From Bacillus methanolicus (lineage in GTDB: Bacteria > Bacillota > Bacilli > Bacillales > Cytobacillaceae): a DNA stretch of 64,000 nucleotides. Position 1 is the stretch's first letter. The number at the start of each line of letters is the position of its first letter. The notes beneath the pieces are model-generated. The model made no database searches. It saw nothing but the letters and a program-made list of their open reading frames with translations, and had not been told where the DNA came from. This document shows positions 1-8,124 of this stretch, piece after piece. The translations under genes were made by a program, and so were the position numbers. The stretch covers positions 1 through 64,000 of the forward strand of contig NZ_VTQX01000017.1 of the NCBI RefSeq assembly GCF_008764295.1, read 5' to 3'.

Positions 1-59
1 GTTAACGCATCGGATTGTGGCTCCGACACTCGTGGGTTCGATTCCCATCGATCGCCCCA
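1..59 (+). tRNA. tRNA-His (GTG), 5' end cut off by window
   Basis: The anticodon arm reads cggattGTGgctccg, which gives anticodon GTG for histidine. The T arm (gtgggttcgattcccat) and an encoded CCA end follow. The acceptor 5' strand and most of the D arm lie before the window. It heads a run of tRNAs in the order His-Gln-Gly-Cys-Leu, the order at the end of the trnD-type cluster of Bacillus. Confidence 0.93.
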
Positions 60-93
60 TTTAAATTTGATTTATTAAACACTGCTTAATCAA

Positions 94-168
94 TGGGCTA
101 TAGCCAAGTGGTAAGGCAACGGACTTTGACTCCGTCATTCGTAGGTTCGAATCCTGCTAGCCCAGCCA
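94..168 (+). tRNA. tRNA-Gln (TTG)
   Basis: A full cloverleaf: acceptor tgggcta pairs with tagccca, the anticodon loop is ctTTGac (anticodon TTG), the T arm is gtaggttcgaatcctgc, and CCA is encoded. It is 35 nt downstream of tRNA-His. Confidence 0.97.
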
Positions 169-171
169 TTT

Positions 172-246
172 GCGGAAGTAGTTCAGTGGTAGAACACCAC
201 CTTGCCAAGGTGGGGGTCGCGGGTTCGAATCCCGTCTTCCGCTCCA
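172..246 (+). tRNA. tRNA-Gly (GCC)
   Basis: Acceptor gcggaag pairs with cttccgc, the anticodon is GCC (ccttGCCaagg), the T arm is gcgggttcgaatcccgt, and CCA is encoded. It lies 3 nt after tRNA-Gln, so both are cut from one precursor. Confidence 0.97.
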
Positions 247-255
247 ATTTAATAT

Positions 256-330
256 GGCGGCATAGCCAAGTGGTAAGGCCAAGGTCTGCAAAACCTTTAT
301 TCACCGGTTCGAATCCGGTTGCCGCCTCCA
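256..330 (+). tRNA. tRNA-Cys (GCA)
   Basis: Acceptor ggcggca pairs with tgccgcc, the anticodon is GCA (gtctGCAaaac), the T arm is ccggttcgaatccgg, and CCA is encoded. It has the order and spacing of a Bacillus tRNA cluster. Confidence 0.97.
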
Positions 331-363
331 TTTTTATAAAATAAAGATGCTAGTTTTGAACTA

Positions 364-452
364 GCCGGGGTGGCGGAACTGGCAGACGCACAGGACTTAA
401 AATCCTGCGGTAGGTGACTACCGTACCGGTTCGATTCCGGTCCTCGGCACCA
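364..452 (+). tRNA. tRNA-Leu (TAA)
   Basis: Class II tRNA with a long variable arm (gcggtaggtgactaccgt). The anticodon loop ctTAAaa gives anticodon TAA. Acceptor gccgggg pairs with cctcggc with one wobble pair, and CCA is encoded. It is the last tRNA before the cluster terminator; in B. subtilis trnD a tRNA-Leu(CAA) normally follows directly. Confidence 0.97.
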
Positions 453-476
453 TTTAATCCAATACATACGATATTT

Positions 477-507
477 AAAGATTTAATCTTTTGATTAAAT
501 CTTTTTT
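477..507 (+). terminator. Rho-independent terminator of the tRNA cluster
   Basis: An AT-rich hairpin, AAAGATTTAAT against ATTAAATCTTT with a CTTTTG loop, runs into a T tract. It sits 25 nt after the last tRNA of the cluster. Confidence 0.85.
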
Positions 508-588
508 TGATCTAGAAAATGGCTATTGAAAAATTCATATTTCTCTGTTAAATTGTAAGATTATAATTTTAAATTTTTACAGAGAGAA

Positions 589-1167
589 GTGAATGGAATG
601 GTTATTGGGGATATTTATAAAAATTTGCCGACGCTTGAAACAGAACGACTACTTCTTCGTAAAGTTACATTAGCAGATACGGCAGCGATGTTTTCATATG
701 CGAGTAATGAAGACGTTGCAAAGTATGTAACCTGGGATGTACATAGAAGTATGTCTGATACTGAGAGATTTATTATTTTTGTCCTTAATCGATATAATAA
801 TGAGGAGATTGCTCCGTGGGGAATAGAAGATAAAGAAACGGGTTCTTTTATCGGCACCGTTGATTTTGTTTCTTGGAGTACGAATCATCACAATGCAGAA
901 ATTGGCTATGTGATTGCACCAGAGTATTGGGGGAAAGGAATTACGACAGAAGCAGCGAGAGCAATCATTAGATTTGGCTTTGAACAGATGGAGCTCATGC
1001 GCATTCAAGCAAGATGCTTTGTGGATAATATAGCATCGCAAAGAGTGATGGAGAAGGCAGGAATGACTTTTGAAGGGATTAATAGAAAAAGCATGTATAT
1101 AAAAGGGCAATATTGGGATTTAAAGGTATATGCCATTTTAAAAGAAGAGTTTGATTTGTTTTATTAA
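589..1167 (+). CDS. GNAT family N-acetyltransferase (RimJ/RimL type)
   Basis: A 192-aa protein with the acetyltransferase_3 pattern: N-terminal LETERLLLRKVTLADTAAM, central IGYVIAPEYWGKGITTEA (the acetyl-CoA pyrophosphate loop, Q/RxxGxG/A type) and C-terminal NIASQRVMEKAGMTFEG. The family transfers acetyl from acetyl-CoA to an amino group, often a protein N-terminus or a small amine; the substrate cannot be read here. A GTG at 589 and an ATG at 598 are both possible starts; the purine-rich stretch agagagaag fits the ATG better. The next gene is also a GNAT and follows after 19 nt, suggesting co-transcription. Confidence 0.9.
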   Translation: MNGMVIGDIYKNLPTLETERLLLRKVTLADTAAMFSYASNEDVAKYVTWDVHRSMSDTERFIIFVLNRYNNEEIAPWGIEDKETGSFIGTVDFVSWSTNHHNAEIGYVIAPEYWGKGITTEAARAIIRFGFEQMELMRIQARCFVDNIASQRVMEKAGMTFEGINRKSMYIKGQYWDLKVYAILKEEFDLFY

Positions 1168-1186
1168 TGGGGAGCTAGGTGATGAA

Positions 1187-1744
1187 GTGAGTTATCAGGA
1201 TAATGATTTAATAATTAGACCAATTACAAATGATGATTTAAGTAGGTTGTGGGAATTAATCTATAAAGAGGATTCTCCCGAGTGGAAAAAATGGGATGCT
1301 CCGTACTATGAGCATAAAAGTATTTCATATGAGGAATTTTTACGTCAGAAGGATGATTATGTCGATAATGAACGGCGTTGGGCGATTGAAGTGAATGGAT
1401 TGGTTATCGGAACGGTCGGTTATTATTGGGAGCATAAGCCCTCGCTTTGGCTTGAAATGGGGATTGTGATCTATGATCCGCATTATTGGAATGGAGGCTA
1501 TGGAAAGAAAGTGATTAAACTTTGGATTAATCATTTATTTCATACTTTGCCATTAGTTCGTGTTGGTTATACAACCTGGTCAGGGAATATGAGAATGATT
1601 AAAGTTGGCGAAGGTCTTGGCATGAAAGAGGAAGCGAGGCTCAGGAAGGTTCGTTATTATAATGGCAAATATTATGATTCCGTCCGTATGGGACTGCTTC
1701 GAGAGGAATGGGAGAATAATCATATTTTTCACGAAGAAGTATGA
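1187..1744 (+). CDS. GNAT family N-acetyltransferase
   Basis: A protein of about 185 aa beginning MSYQDNDLIIRPITNDDL, typical of RimJ/RimL-like GNATs. It has WAIEVNGLVIGTVGYYWE as strands 2-3, then MGIVIYDPHYWNGGYGKKV, the acetyl-CoA loop. The C-terminal part GEGLGMKEEARLRKVRYYNGKYYDSVRMGLL matches the family end. The reading frame opens upstream at a TTG at 1151 inside the preceding gene, but GTG 1187 is preceded by GGGGAGCTAGGTGATG and gives a family-like N-terminus, so I place the start there. Probably forms a two-gene unit with the GNAT gene before it. Substrate unknown. Confidence 0.85.
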   Translation: MSYQDNDLIIRPITNDDLSRLWELIYKEDSPEWKKWDAPYYEHKSISYEEFLRQKDDYVDNERRWAIEVNGLVIGTVGYYWEHKPSLWLEMGIVIYDPHYWNGGYGKKVIKLWINHLFHTLPLVRVGYTTWSGNMRMIKVGEGLGMKEEARLRKVRYYNGKYYDSVRMGLLREEWENNHIFHEEV

Positions 1745-2091
1745 ATAAAACGAACGCTCCCTTATTTGTTTAAGGGGTGTACATAAATTCATCAAGGAAA
1801 GTAGTTCATGAAAGCATTCATAAAAAAAGGGAAACTCGATTGTATGGTATGAAATACGCTAATTTAATTACTAAAAAGAATTCTTAAAAAATGAAAACGC
1901 TTTCTTATATGGGTATTCTGTTTATAACTACTTAATTCAAATAAATTAGTTAGCATCATATACGAGAAACACGAGATTTTACGCAGAAATAGAGTAGCTC
2001 AATATTTATGAGCTTGGTCCGAAAGTAGTTTCAAGTCCAAACGCATCCTCTTTTACGGGTTGAACTAAAGAAACAGGCAAGTACGGAAATG
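1745..2091. other. Intergenic region, no gene seen
   Basis: No open frame with a credible ribosome binding site is present. A weak inverted repeat CCCTTA/TTAAGGG lies at about 1760-1777 without a T tract and could mark the end of the GNAT transcript. Confidence 0.5.
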
Positions 2092-2120
2092 GTATATTTT
2101 GCTTGGTAAGTGTGATACTA
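2092..2120 (+). promoter_or_regulatory. Candidate sigma-G (forespore) promoter of the ger operon
   Basis: GTATA at 2092-2096 and GATACTA at 2114-2120 are separated by 17 nt. The sigma-G consensus is about GHATR, 17-18 nt, CATWHTA; only the first base of the -10 differs. The -10 ends 39 nt before the start of the first germination gene. Germinant receptor operons are classic sigma-G targets, so position and sequence agree. Inferred by eye. Confidence 0.5.
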
Positions 2121-2159
2121 CGTATATAGGAATATAATGGATACCATCGAGAAAGTGGG

Positions 2160-3723
2160 ATGCGGGTGTTTTTTCGAAAAAAGATTAATTTCAATAAGAA
2201 CATTAATAAAACACAGCAAGGTGATAAACAAATTCCAAAGCCACTATTTTCTGATTTGGACAAAAACTTGGACATCCTGCGTGAGCTTTATAAAGAATGT
2301 TCGGATGTCGTTTTTCGTTCATTTTTAATTGCTGGTCATACAAAAGCTCAGTTAATTTACATAAAAGGTCTTTCCAATGTTGAAGAAATGGATAACAATG
2401 TGTTAACCCCGCTTATGAAAAAATCCGAAAAGCGGACTGTTAATCCCAAAACCTTGATTGAGGAGACATTGTCTGTTGCAGAGGTAGTGAAGATCTCCTC
2501 TTTTGAGGCCTGTATCGAACAGTTATCCGTTGGGAATCCAATATTGTTATTAGAAGGCGATGAAAAGGGCTTTGCCTTGGGATTGGCTAAGTGGGAAAGA
2601 CGAGCTGTTGAAGAGCCGACGGGTGAATTGGTTGTTAGAGGGCCGCGCGAAGGGTTTACTGAGACATTGGAGGTCAATACCTCTTTTGCTAAGAAGAAAG
2701 ATTAAAAGCCCTCAATTAAAAATAAAAACATTAAAGCTGGGGCGTTATACGCAGACTACAATTGCCCTCGCTTATATCGAAGATCTTGCGGATGAAACAT
2801 TAATTGAAGAAATTAATCAACGGTTGGAACGAATTGACATCGATGGAATATTGGAATCCGGTTATATTGAAGAATTAATTCAAGACAATTCATACACCCC
2901 TTTTCCACAAGTGCTTATTTCGGAACGGCCTGATACTGCCGTTTCGAGTTTGTTAGAGGGACGTGTAGTTATCATTGTTGATGGTACGCCTTTTGTGTTG
3001 ATTGCCCCGACAACGTTCTTTTCCTTATTCCAATCAGGGGAAGATTATTATCATCATTTTTTAATATCTTCAGCAACTCGCTGGCTCCGTTATTTATTCT
3101 GCTTTATTTCTCTACTGTTACCGTCTCTATACGTTGCGGTTATTACATACCATCAGGAGATGGTGCCTACTACCTTGCTGCTTACAATGGTGGACTCACG
3201 GGAGGTTGTCCCATTTCCTGCCTTGGTGGAAGCGCTGCTTATGGAGATTACGTTTGAAGGATTGCGGGAAGCGGGTCTTAGACTTCCAAAACAAGTAGGA
3301 GCAGCTGTCAGCATTGTAGGTGCATTGGTTATCGGTCAAGCGGCTGTGGATGCCGGCTTAGTTTCAGATCATATGGTTATGGTCGTGGCGATTACTGGTA
3401 TCGCTTCCTTTACCATTCCCCGTTACAATCTTGCTATTCCGATAAGATTGTTGCGTTTTCCTATCATGTTGCTTGCTGGAACGTTTGGATTGGTAGGGGT
3501 CATGATAGGGCTTCTTGCAATCATGACACATCTGAGCACATTACGTTCCTTTGGAGTTCCGTACCTTTCACCAGTGGCACCGATGAAAGGAAGAGATATG
3601 AAGGATGCACTCATGCGAGCTCCATTATGGAAATTAAATACGCGTCCTCATTTAACGGGAGAATATAATAAACACCGACAAGGCTCCAATCAGAAGCCGC
3701 ATTCCGATAAAGGCGGCGAGTAA
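2160..3723 (+). pseudogene. Spore germination receptor A subunit (GerA family), frameshifted
   Basis: The N-terminal part (181 aa in the first frame) ends ELVVRGPREGFTETLEVNTS followed by nonsense, and the rest continues in the next frame from LLRRKIKSPQLKIKTLKLG. Dropping one T from the TTTT run at 2684-2687 restores TSLLRRKIKSP, the usual family sequence, and an intact protein of about 520 aa, the normal GerAA length. The family forms the A subunit of the inner-membrane germinant receptor, with a hydrophilic N-domain and a C-terminal membrane domain (here from about RYLFCFISLLLPSLYVAV). As read the receptor is broken, unless the extra T is a sequencing error. Subunits B and C downstream are intact. 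Confidence 0.9.
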
Positions 3724-3739
3724 TGATGAGGTGAGAGCA

Positions 3740-4855
3740 GTGATTGAAAAAGGAAAAATATCAGCATTGCAAATGGGATTATTGATGTATCATGCTATTT
3801 TGGCAACGGGGATTCTTTTTATTCCGGCTACCGTCTTTAATGTTGCAAAACAGGATATTTGGATCTCTCCTATTTTGGCTTCTCCTCTAGGGTTTTTAAG
3901 TGTATATATCGCATACAAGTTAAACAAGTATTATCCCAAAGATACGATTATGCAATACAGCAAACATATTCTTGGAACCTTTTGGGGGAAAATGCTTGGG
4001 CTGCTCCTGCTGCTATTGTTAATCACTTCATTGAGTGTGATGTTCTGGCAGTACGGTGAATATGTCGTTAGTGAATTTCTCCCGCACACGCCAAAATCCG
4101 TGATTATTGGAATGATGGTGATATTGTGTGCGTTTGCGGTACATGGGGGACTGGAAGTTTTGGGAAGGCTGGCAGGAATGGTCTTTCCAGTTTTTTTCTT
4201 GTTGTTTTTAGTCATTATCATTCTTGTCCTACCCGATGTAGAGGTAAAAAGAATGCTTCCTGTGATGGAAAACGGGTTGATGCCTTCACTAAAAGGGGCT
4301 TGGGTGTTATGCACGTGGTTCGCTCAATTTGGCATCATCTATTTTTTTCTCCCTTTTTTAACAGACCGTGAAAAGGGGCTGAAGTTTGGAATGCTTTCGG
4401 TACTCGTCGTTACGTTAACGTTGGTGGTGACCAATATTATCGTTATTTGGTTATTCGGGAATGTGACCGAGAACTTTAACGCTCCATTCATGAGCGCGTC
4501 CAGATATATTAGCCTAGCCGAATTTCTGTCACATCTTGAATCAATCGTAATGGCGATTTGGATTGCGGGGACATTTATTAAGCTCTGCGTGTTCTATTAT
4601 GTCGTGGTGATCGGAACTGCTGAATGGCTTAACCTTTCAGACTATCGCTCGCTCGTTTTGCCAATGGGCTTTTTAATCGGAGTATTTGCCATGCAGGCAT
4701 TTCTTAATTCAGCAGAAGCAGCTGAACATTTTCGAATAGTCTCCCATGAAATAATGGATACTTTAGTGTACGGACTGTTGATCCCTATATTTCTTTTTTT
4801 AGGAGCGTACATACGCAAAACGATTTTTAAGCATAAAGTGAGGCGGACAAATTGA
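3740..4855 (+). CDS. Spore germination receptor B subunit (GerAB/GerKB-type permease)
   Basis: About 371 aa with some ten hydrophobic segments, beginning KGKISALQMGLLMYHAILATGILFIP, which is the GerAB signature of the amino acid/polyamine/organocation-like germination permeases. In the inner spore membrane this subunit is thought to sense the germinant. The frame opens at GTG 3731, but that codon is inside the Shine-Dalgarno-like GAGGTGAG, so GTG 3740 is the more likely start. It begins 16 nt after the A gene and overlaps the C gene by 4 nt. Which germinant it senses cannot be told. Confidence 0.93.
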   Translation: MIEKGKISALQMGLLMYHAILATGILFIPATVFNVAKQDIWISPILASPLGFLSVYIAYKLNKYYPKDTIMQYSKHILGTFWGKMLGLLLLLLLITSLSVMFWQYGEYVVSEFLPHTPKSVIIGMMVILCAFAVHGGLEVLGRLAGMVFPVFFLLFLVIIILVLPDVEVKRMLPVMENGLMPSLKGAWVLCTWFAQFGIIYFFLPFLTDREKGLKFGMLSVLVVTLTLVVTNIIVIWLFGNVTENFNAPFMSASRYISLAEFLSHLESIVMAIWIAGTFIKLCVFYYVVVIGTAEWLNLSDYRSLVLPMGFLIGVFAMQAFLNSAEAAEHFRIVSHEIMDTLVYGLLIPIFLFLGAYIRKTIFKHKVRRTN

Positions 4856-6009
4856 GACGTGCAATCATGATTGGCGTTATTTTTATGGCTTTTGTGCTGC
4901 TTACGGGCTGTTGGGATCGAAGGGAAACCAATGATCTTGCGATTATTACCGGAGTCGCTCTCGATAAAAATAAAGAAGGGCAGATCGAACTTACAGCAGA
5001 AATACATTCTCCTGGCGGGAGCGGTAATGGGAGTGGTGGAGGAGAAGACAATAACCAAGGGGGCGTGCAAAGCACAGTTCTCCAAATCGGTAAAGGAAGC
5101 TCCATACCAGAAGCGATCGAGAACCTTAATGAAAAGCTTCCCCGGGAAATTCTGTGGAGCCATGCAGAGGCGATCGTGATCAGCAAAGCGTTTGCTGAGA
5201 ATGGAATAAGCGATGAATTGGATTTTTTTGTCCGCCATCCTGAGCCCCGTTTGAGAAGTTATGTCTTTATTAGTGACGGGAAGGCAAAGGAAAATATGGC
5301 CTTACGTCCGTCATTGGAACGAAGTGTTTCCGAAGCGCTGATAAAGTTAGCGGAATCCGAAGTATTAATGAAGGCGACATTATTCGATTTAATGGAAATG
5401 CTGAAGGGAGAGCAAGGCGCGATCGTTCTTCCGATGATTGATAAATTGTCTCCGGAAGAAGGGCAGCTTCCCTCGGAATCTATTGCATACATTCATCGTT
5501 CGGCAGTTTTAAAACAAGGGAAGATGATCGGAGTCATTAATGATCAGATATCAAGAGGAGTGCTCTGGTTTAGAAATGAGATCAATGAATCGATTGTCAC
5601 TGTCGAACCTGACGAAGCAGACGAGATCATATCGATGAATTTAATTAAAGGAAGAACGGATTTAGTTCCGGAAATAGACGGCCAATCATTAAAAATGACG
5701 GTTAAAATTGTAACGATAGATGATGTCATCCAAAACCAAACGAGTTGGGATTTGAAGAGATTAGACAAACTTAAAGCACTGGAAAACGAGTTGGTCCAAA
5801 AGATTGAAAAGCGTCTAACAGACACTCTAGACACGGTTCAAAAAGAAATGAAGATTGATATCATCGGTTTTGGGGAAGAATTTCGCCGACACCATCCTAA
5901 AAAATGGAAAAATATAAAAGGAGATTGGGATGAGAAATTTCCGACTGTTCAAGTGGATTTTGACATCGATGCCCGTGTTTTGAGAGCAGGAAAAGGAAGC
6001 GAAACTTGA
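4852..6009 (+). CDS. Spore germination receptor C subunit, lipoprotein (GerAC/GerKC type)
   Basis: A 385-aa protein with a lipoprotein signal: MRRAIMIGVIFMAFVLLTGC followed by WDRRETNDLAIITGVALD, the invariant start of mature GerC lipoproteins. Cys20 would be lipidated. A glycine/serine-rich loop (GGSGNGSGGGEDNNQGG) lies near residue 60, and the C-terminal Ger(x)C domain ends near the C-terminus. Start is TTG, overlapping the stop of the B gene (TTGA), so translation is coupled. Family length is about 370-400 aa. Confidence 0.94.
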   Translation: MRRAIMIGVIFMAFVLLTGCWDRRETNDLAIITGVALDKNKEGQIELTAEIHSPGGSGNGSGGGEDNNQGGVQSTVLQIGKGSSIPEAIENLNEKLPREILWSHAEAIVISKAFAENGISDELDFFVRHPEPRLRSYVFISDGKAKENMALRPSLERSVSEALIKLAESEVLMKATLFDLMEMLKGEQGAIVLPMIDKLSPEEGQLPSESIAYIHRSAVLKQGKMIGVINDQISRGVLWFRNEINESIVTVEPDEADEIISMNLIKGRTDLVPEIDGQSLKMTVKIVTIDDVIQNQTSWDLKRLDKLKALENELVQKIEKRLTDTLDTVQKEMKIDIIGFGEEFRRHHPKKWKNIKGDWDEKFPTVQVDFDIDARVLRAGKGSET

Positions 6010-6034
6010 GGCTTCTAAAATAGAGGTGAAGAGG

Positions 6035-6268
6035 ATGAAATGGGTATATATTGTCAGTATAACGGCACTCGTTATTTTGATGTTCATTTTCCAATGGCCG
6101 AAAATCAAAACAGTCGAAAAAAATGAAAAGATTGCTTTCATAACTTTAACTGTACTAGGTTGGGCAATCGCGATTTTTTATGTGATTTTTCCATCTATGC
6201 CTTCGCCAGCAAAAATCGTTGATTTCACTCTAATGCAAATAAGTAATATCTTTCGTACTCTATGGTAA
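6035..6268 (+). CDS. Small two-helix membrane protein at end of ger operon
   Basis: About 77 aa, MKWVYIVSITALVILMFIFQW then a short polar link and a second hydrophobic helix ITLTVLGWAIAIFYVIFPSMP. GAGGTGAAGAGG stands before the ATG at 6035; a GTG at 6026 lies inside that site. Small two-helix proteins of this kind (fourth gene or D subunit of some ger operons) modulate receptors, but I assign this only by position and topology. It lies 25 nt after gerC, so it is likely co-transcribed. Confidence 0.7.
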   Translation: MKWVYIVSITALVILMFIFQWPKIKTVEKNEKIAFITLTVLGWAIAIFYVIFPSMPSPAKIVDFTLMQISNIFRTLW

Positions 6269-6571
6269 GCTCTGTCGTGTCTCCCATTCGCACACTACAA
6301 CGACAACATGGCCGATGAGAGAGGATAACCTCGCCCTTGCGATTCAAGATAAGGATGCAGACCTCTCTGTCGAACTTGTCTGCTTCGCAAGAGGCAACAT
6401 ATTTAAATGGAACAGCAGCATTCTCCATTAATAAGCGTTAAAGGCAACACTAGCAGGGGTGATAATCAAGCACCGACAGAATCACAAAAAACAGTGAACG
6501 CATGTTTGGAAATAAGGTGTGACAATTTTTTGCTCAAAAATATTTGACTTCAATCCGAACATAAATTTAGT
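6269..6571. other. Intergenic region, no supported gene
   Basis: No frame with a credible start site on the plus strand. A 67-codon minus-strand frame covers the first part; its start reads a little like the N-terminus of a transposase but not convincingly, so I leave it uncalled. Confidence 0.4.
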
Positions 6572-6600
6572 TTGACAAACTAATATTATCGTGATATGAT
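6572..6600 (+). promoter_or_regulatory. Sigma-A promoter of the lone tRNA-Leu
   Basis: TTGACA at 6572-6577 and TATGAT at 6595-6600 with an ideal 17-nt spacer. Transcription would start near 6607, about 42 nt before the tRNA. Confidence 0.75.
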
Positions 6601-6648
6601 ATTCTTTGTCTTGAGATAATGTTATTTATCTTTTGACAATCAAAATAT

Positions 6649-6733
6649 GCCGGTGTGGCGGAATTGGCAGACGCGCACGACTCAAAATCGTGTTCCTTCT
6701 GGAGTGTCGGTTCGACCCCGACCACCGGTATCA
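6649..6733 (+). tRNA. tRNA-Leu (CAA)
   Basis: Class II tRNA: acceptor gccggtg pairs with caccggt, the anticodon stem and loop cacgactCAAaatcgtg gives CAA, the variable arm is ttccttctggagt, and the T arm is gtcggttcgaccccgac. After discriminator A6730 the genome has TCA, not CCA, so the 3' end must be completed by the CCA-adding enzyme. It has its own promoter and terminator, unlike the tRNAs at the window start. Confidence 0.95.
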
Positions 6734-6748
6734 TAAGACATTGATTTG

Positions 6749-6785
6749 ACGGCGAACTATCGTAATGATGAGTCGCCGTTTTTTC
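6749..6785 (+). terminator. Rho-independent terminator of tRNA-Leu(CAA)
   Basis: ACGGCGA (6749-6755) pairs with TCGCCGT (6773-6779) and is followed by a T tract. Confidence 0.8.
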
Positions 6786-7394
6786 GTATGCGAACACGAT
6801 TTTGACCGAAAAGTCATACTCGGTGGTAGTACGAACCGTCGGAAATTTAGCGAAATGAGTTGCGAAAATTGACACGGAAAAGACGCACTAACGCATTACA
6901 AACAGAAGTACTCATGAAATTACTAGGTTCGCTACGTTCATTTTTTTCTTGCTTTCGATAATGCGCTGGCGCTATTTATTGAGGAACGAGATTTAAATAA
7001 TACATTTTAGTAATATGCTACTAGTATAGTTCTATAGGCACTTCTAAGTTAAGTTTTCTTATCATTTGACCATACTGAAGATAAGTATGATAATCTGTTC
7101 ATTAGTACTCACCAATTTTTTCAATGAGGAAATCACATAAAATCGGATTAGAATTGGTAATGGCAATAATATATCATTCTTATTAAATTCTAATGATAAT
7201 CATTAATGGTGATAGCCATTGTTACAAAGAGTCTTTGAAATAAGATTAATTTTTTGCGTTGGCGAGTGGTATGTATGTTTTACTTGTGTTTTATGCTTGC
7301 TAATAAAAAATCCTATTAAAAGAACAAGGCGAAGCTGCAAGATTTTTAATGAGATCCTCGCCTTATTCACCATTAATTTTAATTTCAAAAGGCA
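6786..7394. other. Intergenic region, no supported gene
   Basis: AT-rich. A 61-codon minus-strand frame (7203-7388) has no ribosome binding site and is not called. No strong hairpin or repeat was seen. Confidence 0.4.
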
Positions 7395-7526
7395 TTAGTA
7401 CTGAATCCAACATAGCGCATCCCTGCATAAATTAGGTTTCTCTTGACCAGCGGCAGAGGCTGGGGCAGTGATTGTTACTGTAATGATAGCCACTAAGCCA
7501 AGGCGGATAATCCATTTTTTCATCAT
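7395..7526 (-). CDS. Small exported peptide, 43 aa (signal peptide plus Cys-containing tail)
   Basis: On the minus strand an excellent ribosome binding site, AAGAAGGAGGTG, stands just before two adjacent ATG codons (7526 and 7523). The product begins MMKKWIIRLGLVAIITVTIT and continues APASAA, a textbook signal peptide with an AxA-type cleavage site. It ends with a short tail GQEKPNLCRDALCWIQY holding two Cys four residues apart. Architecture and size recall Bacillus Phr-type pro-peptides, but no rap-like phosphatase gene is next to it, so function is open. It could also be a small antimicrobial or a remnant. Confidence 0.7.
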   Translation of the reverse strand: MMKKWIIRLGLVAIITVTITAPASAAGQEKPNLCRDALCWIQY

Positions 7527-8124
7527 AACACCTCCTTCTTGTGTAAATCTGTAAATAGATTAACAAGAAAATCAAAGTTAATAAATAGAATTTTGTTTAT
7601 TATCAGAAAATTGGTAATTTATTACTATACTCAAACACAATATATTATATATGGTAGGTAAAATGTAATCTCATGACTCTCTATGCAAAGGAAGCTTTTC
7701 AGATATAAGAGATGAAGGAAAAACTAATTTCAAAGAATGTAGTGCTGAAAACTAATGTTTACTTTAAGGTTTAAATATAGATTTTTAATAAACTAAAAAA
7801 ATGTTAACATTTTTGCAATTTATGTCGAATAAAAGAATTTGCTGAAAAATATAAGAGTTCAATGAACTGTCTAAATAAAGGAACGAATGAGACAACAGTT
7901 TAGGATAGGGTAGACACTTGAAGGGATGTGCAGTGCTATTGCCTAGTGCCCAAAAATTTGGATACCATTTTAAATGGGCAAAATCTTTTGACAGGCGCCA
8001 TAATTAATAGCTATTTGCCAAATAGGTGAGTGCTGAGGGATATTCTAGAAGAAACTTTTACATATTTTCGAAGGTTAAGTTATTATTAAATAAACGATAT
8101 AGAATTGTTTATTAAGGGGTTCTT
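7527..8124. other. Intergenic region, no gene seen
   Basis: Very AT-rich and without a supported frame. It holds the divergent upstream regions of the minus-strand small peptide and the plus-strand P-loop protein. Confidence 0.4.

Noticed and set aside
98-331. Open frame on the minus strand across the tRNA cluster
   Set aside because: It is the antisense of tRNA-Gln, -Gly and -Cys; such frames arise from tRNA sequence and are not proteins.
6225-6428. Minus-strand frame starting MENAAVPFKYVASCEADKFD, a little like an IS110-type transposase N-terminus
   Set aside because: Likeness is too short and vague, no ribosome site and no inverted repeats or further transposase sequence.
6567-6875. 102-codon minus-strand frame across tRNA-Leu(CAA)
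   Set aside because: Antisense of the tRNA and its promoter; the peptide GVEPTLQKEHDFESC is the usual antisense-tRNA artefact.
7203-7388. 61-codon minus-strand frame with a hydrophobic stretch, downstream of the small exported peptide
   Set aside because: No ribosome binding site and no recognisable architecture.
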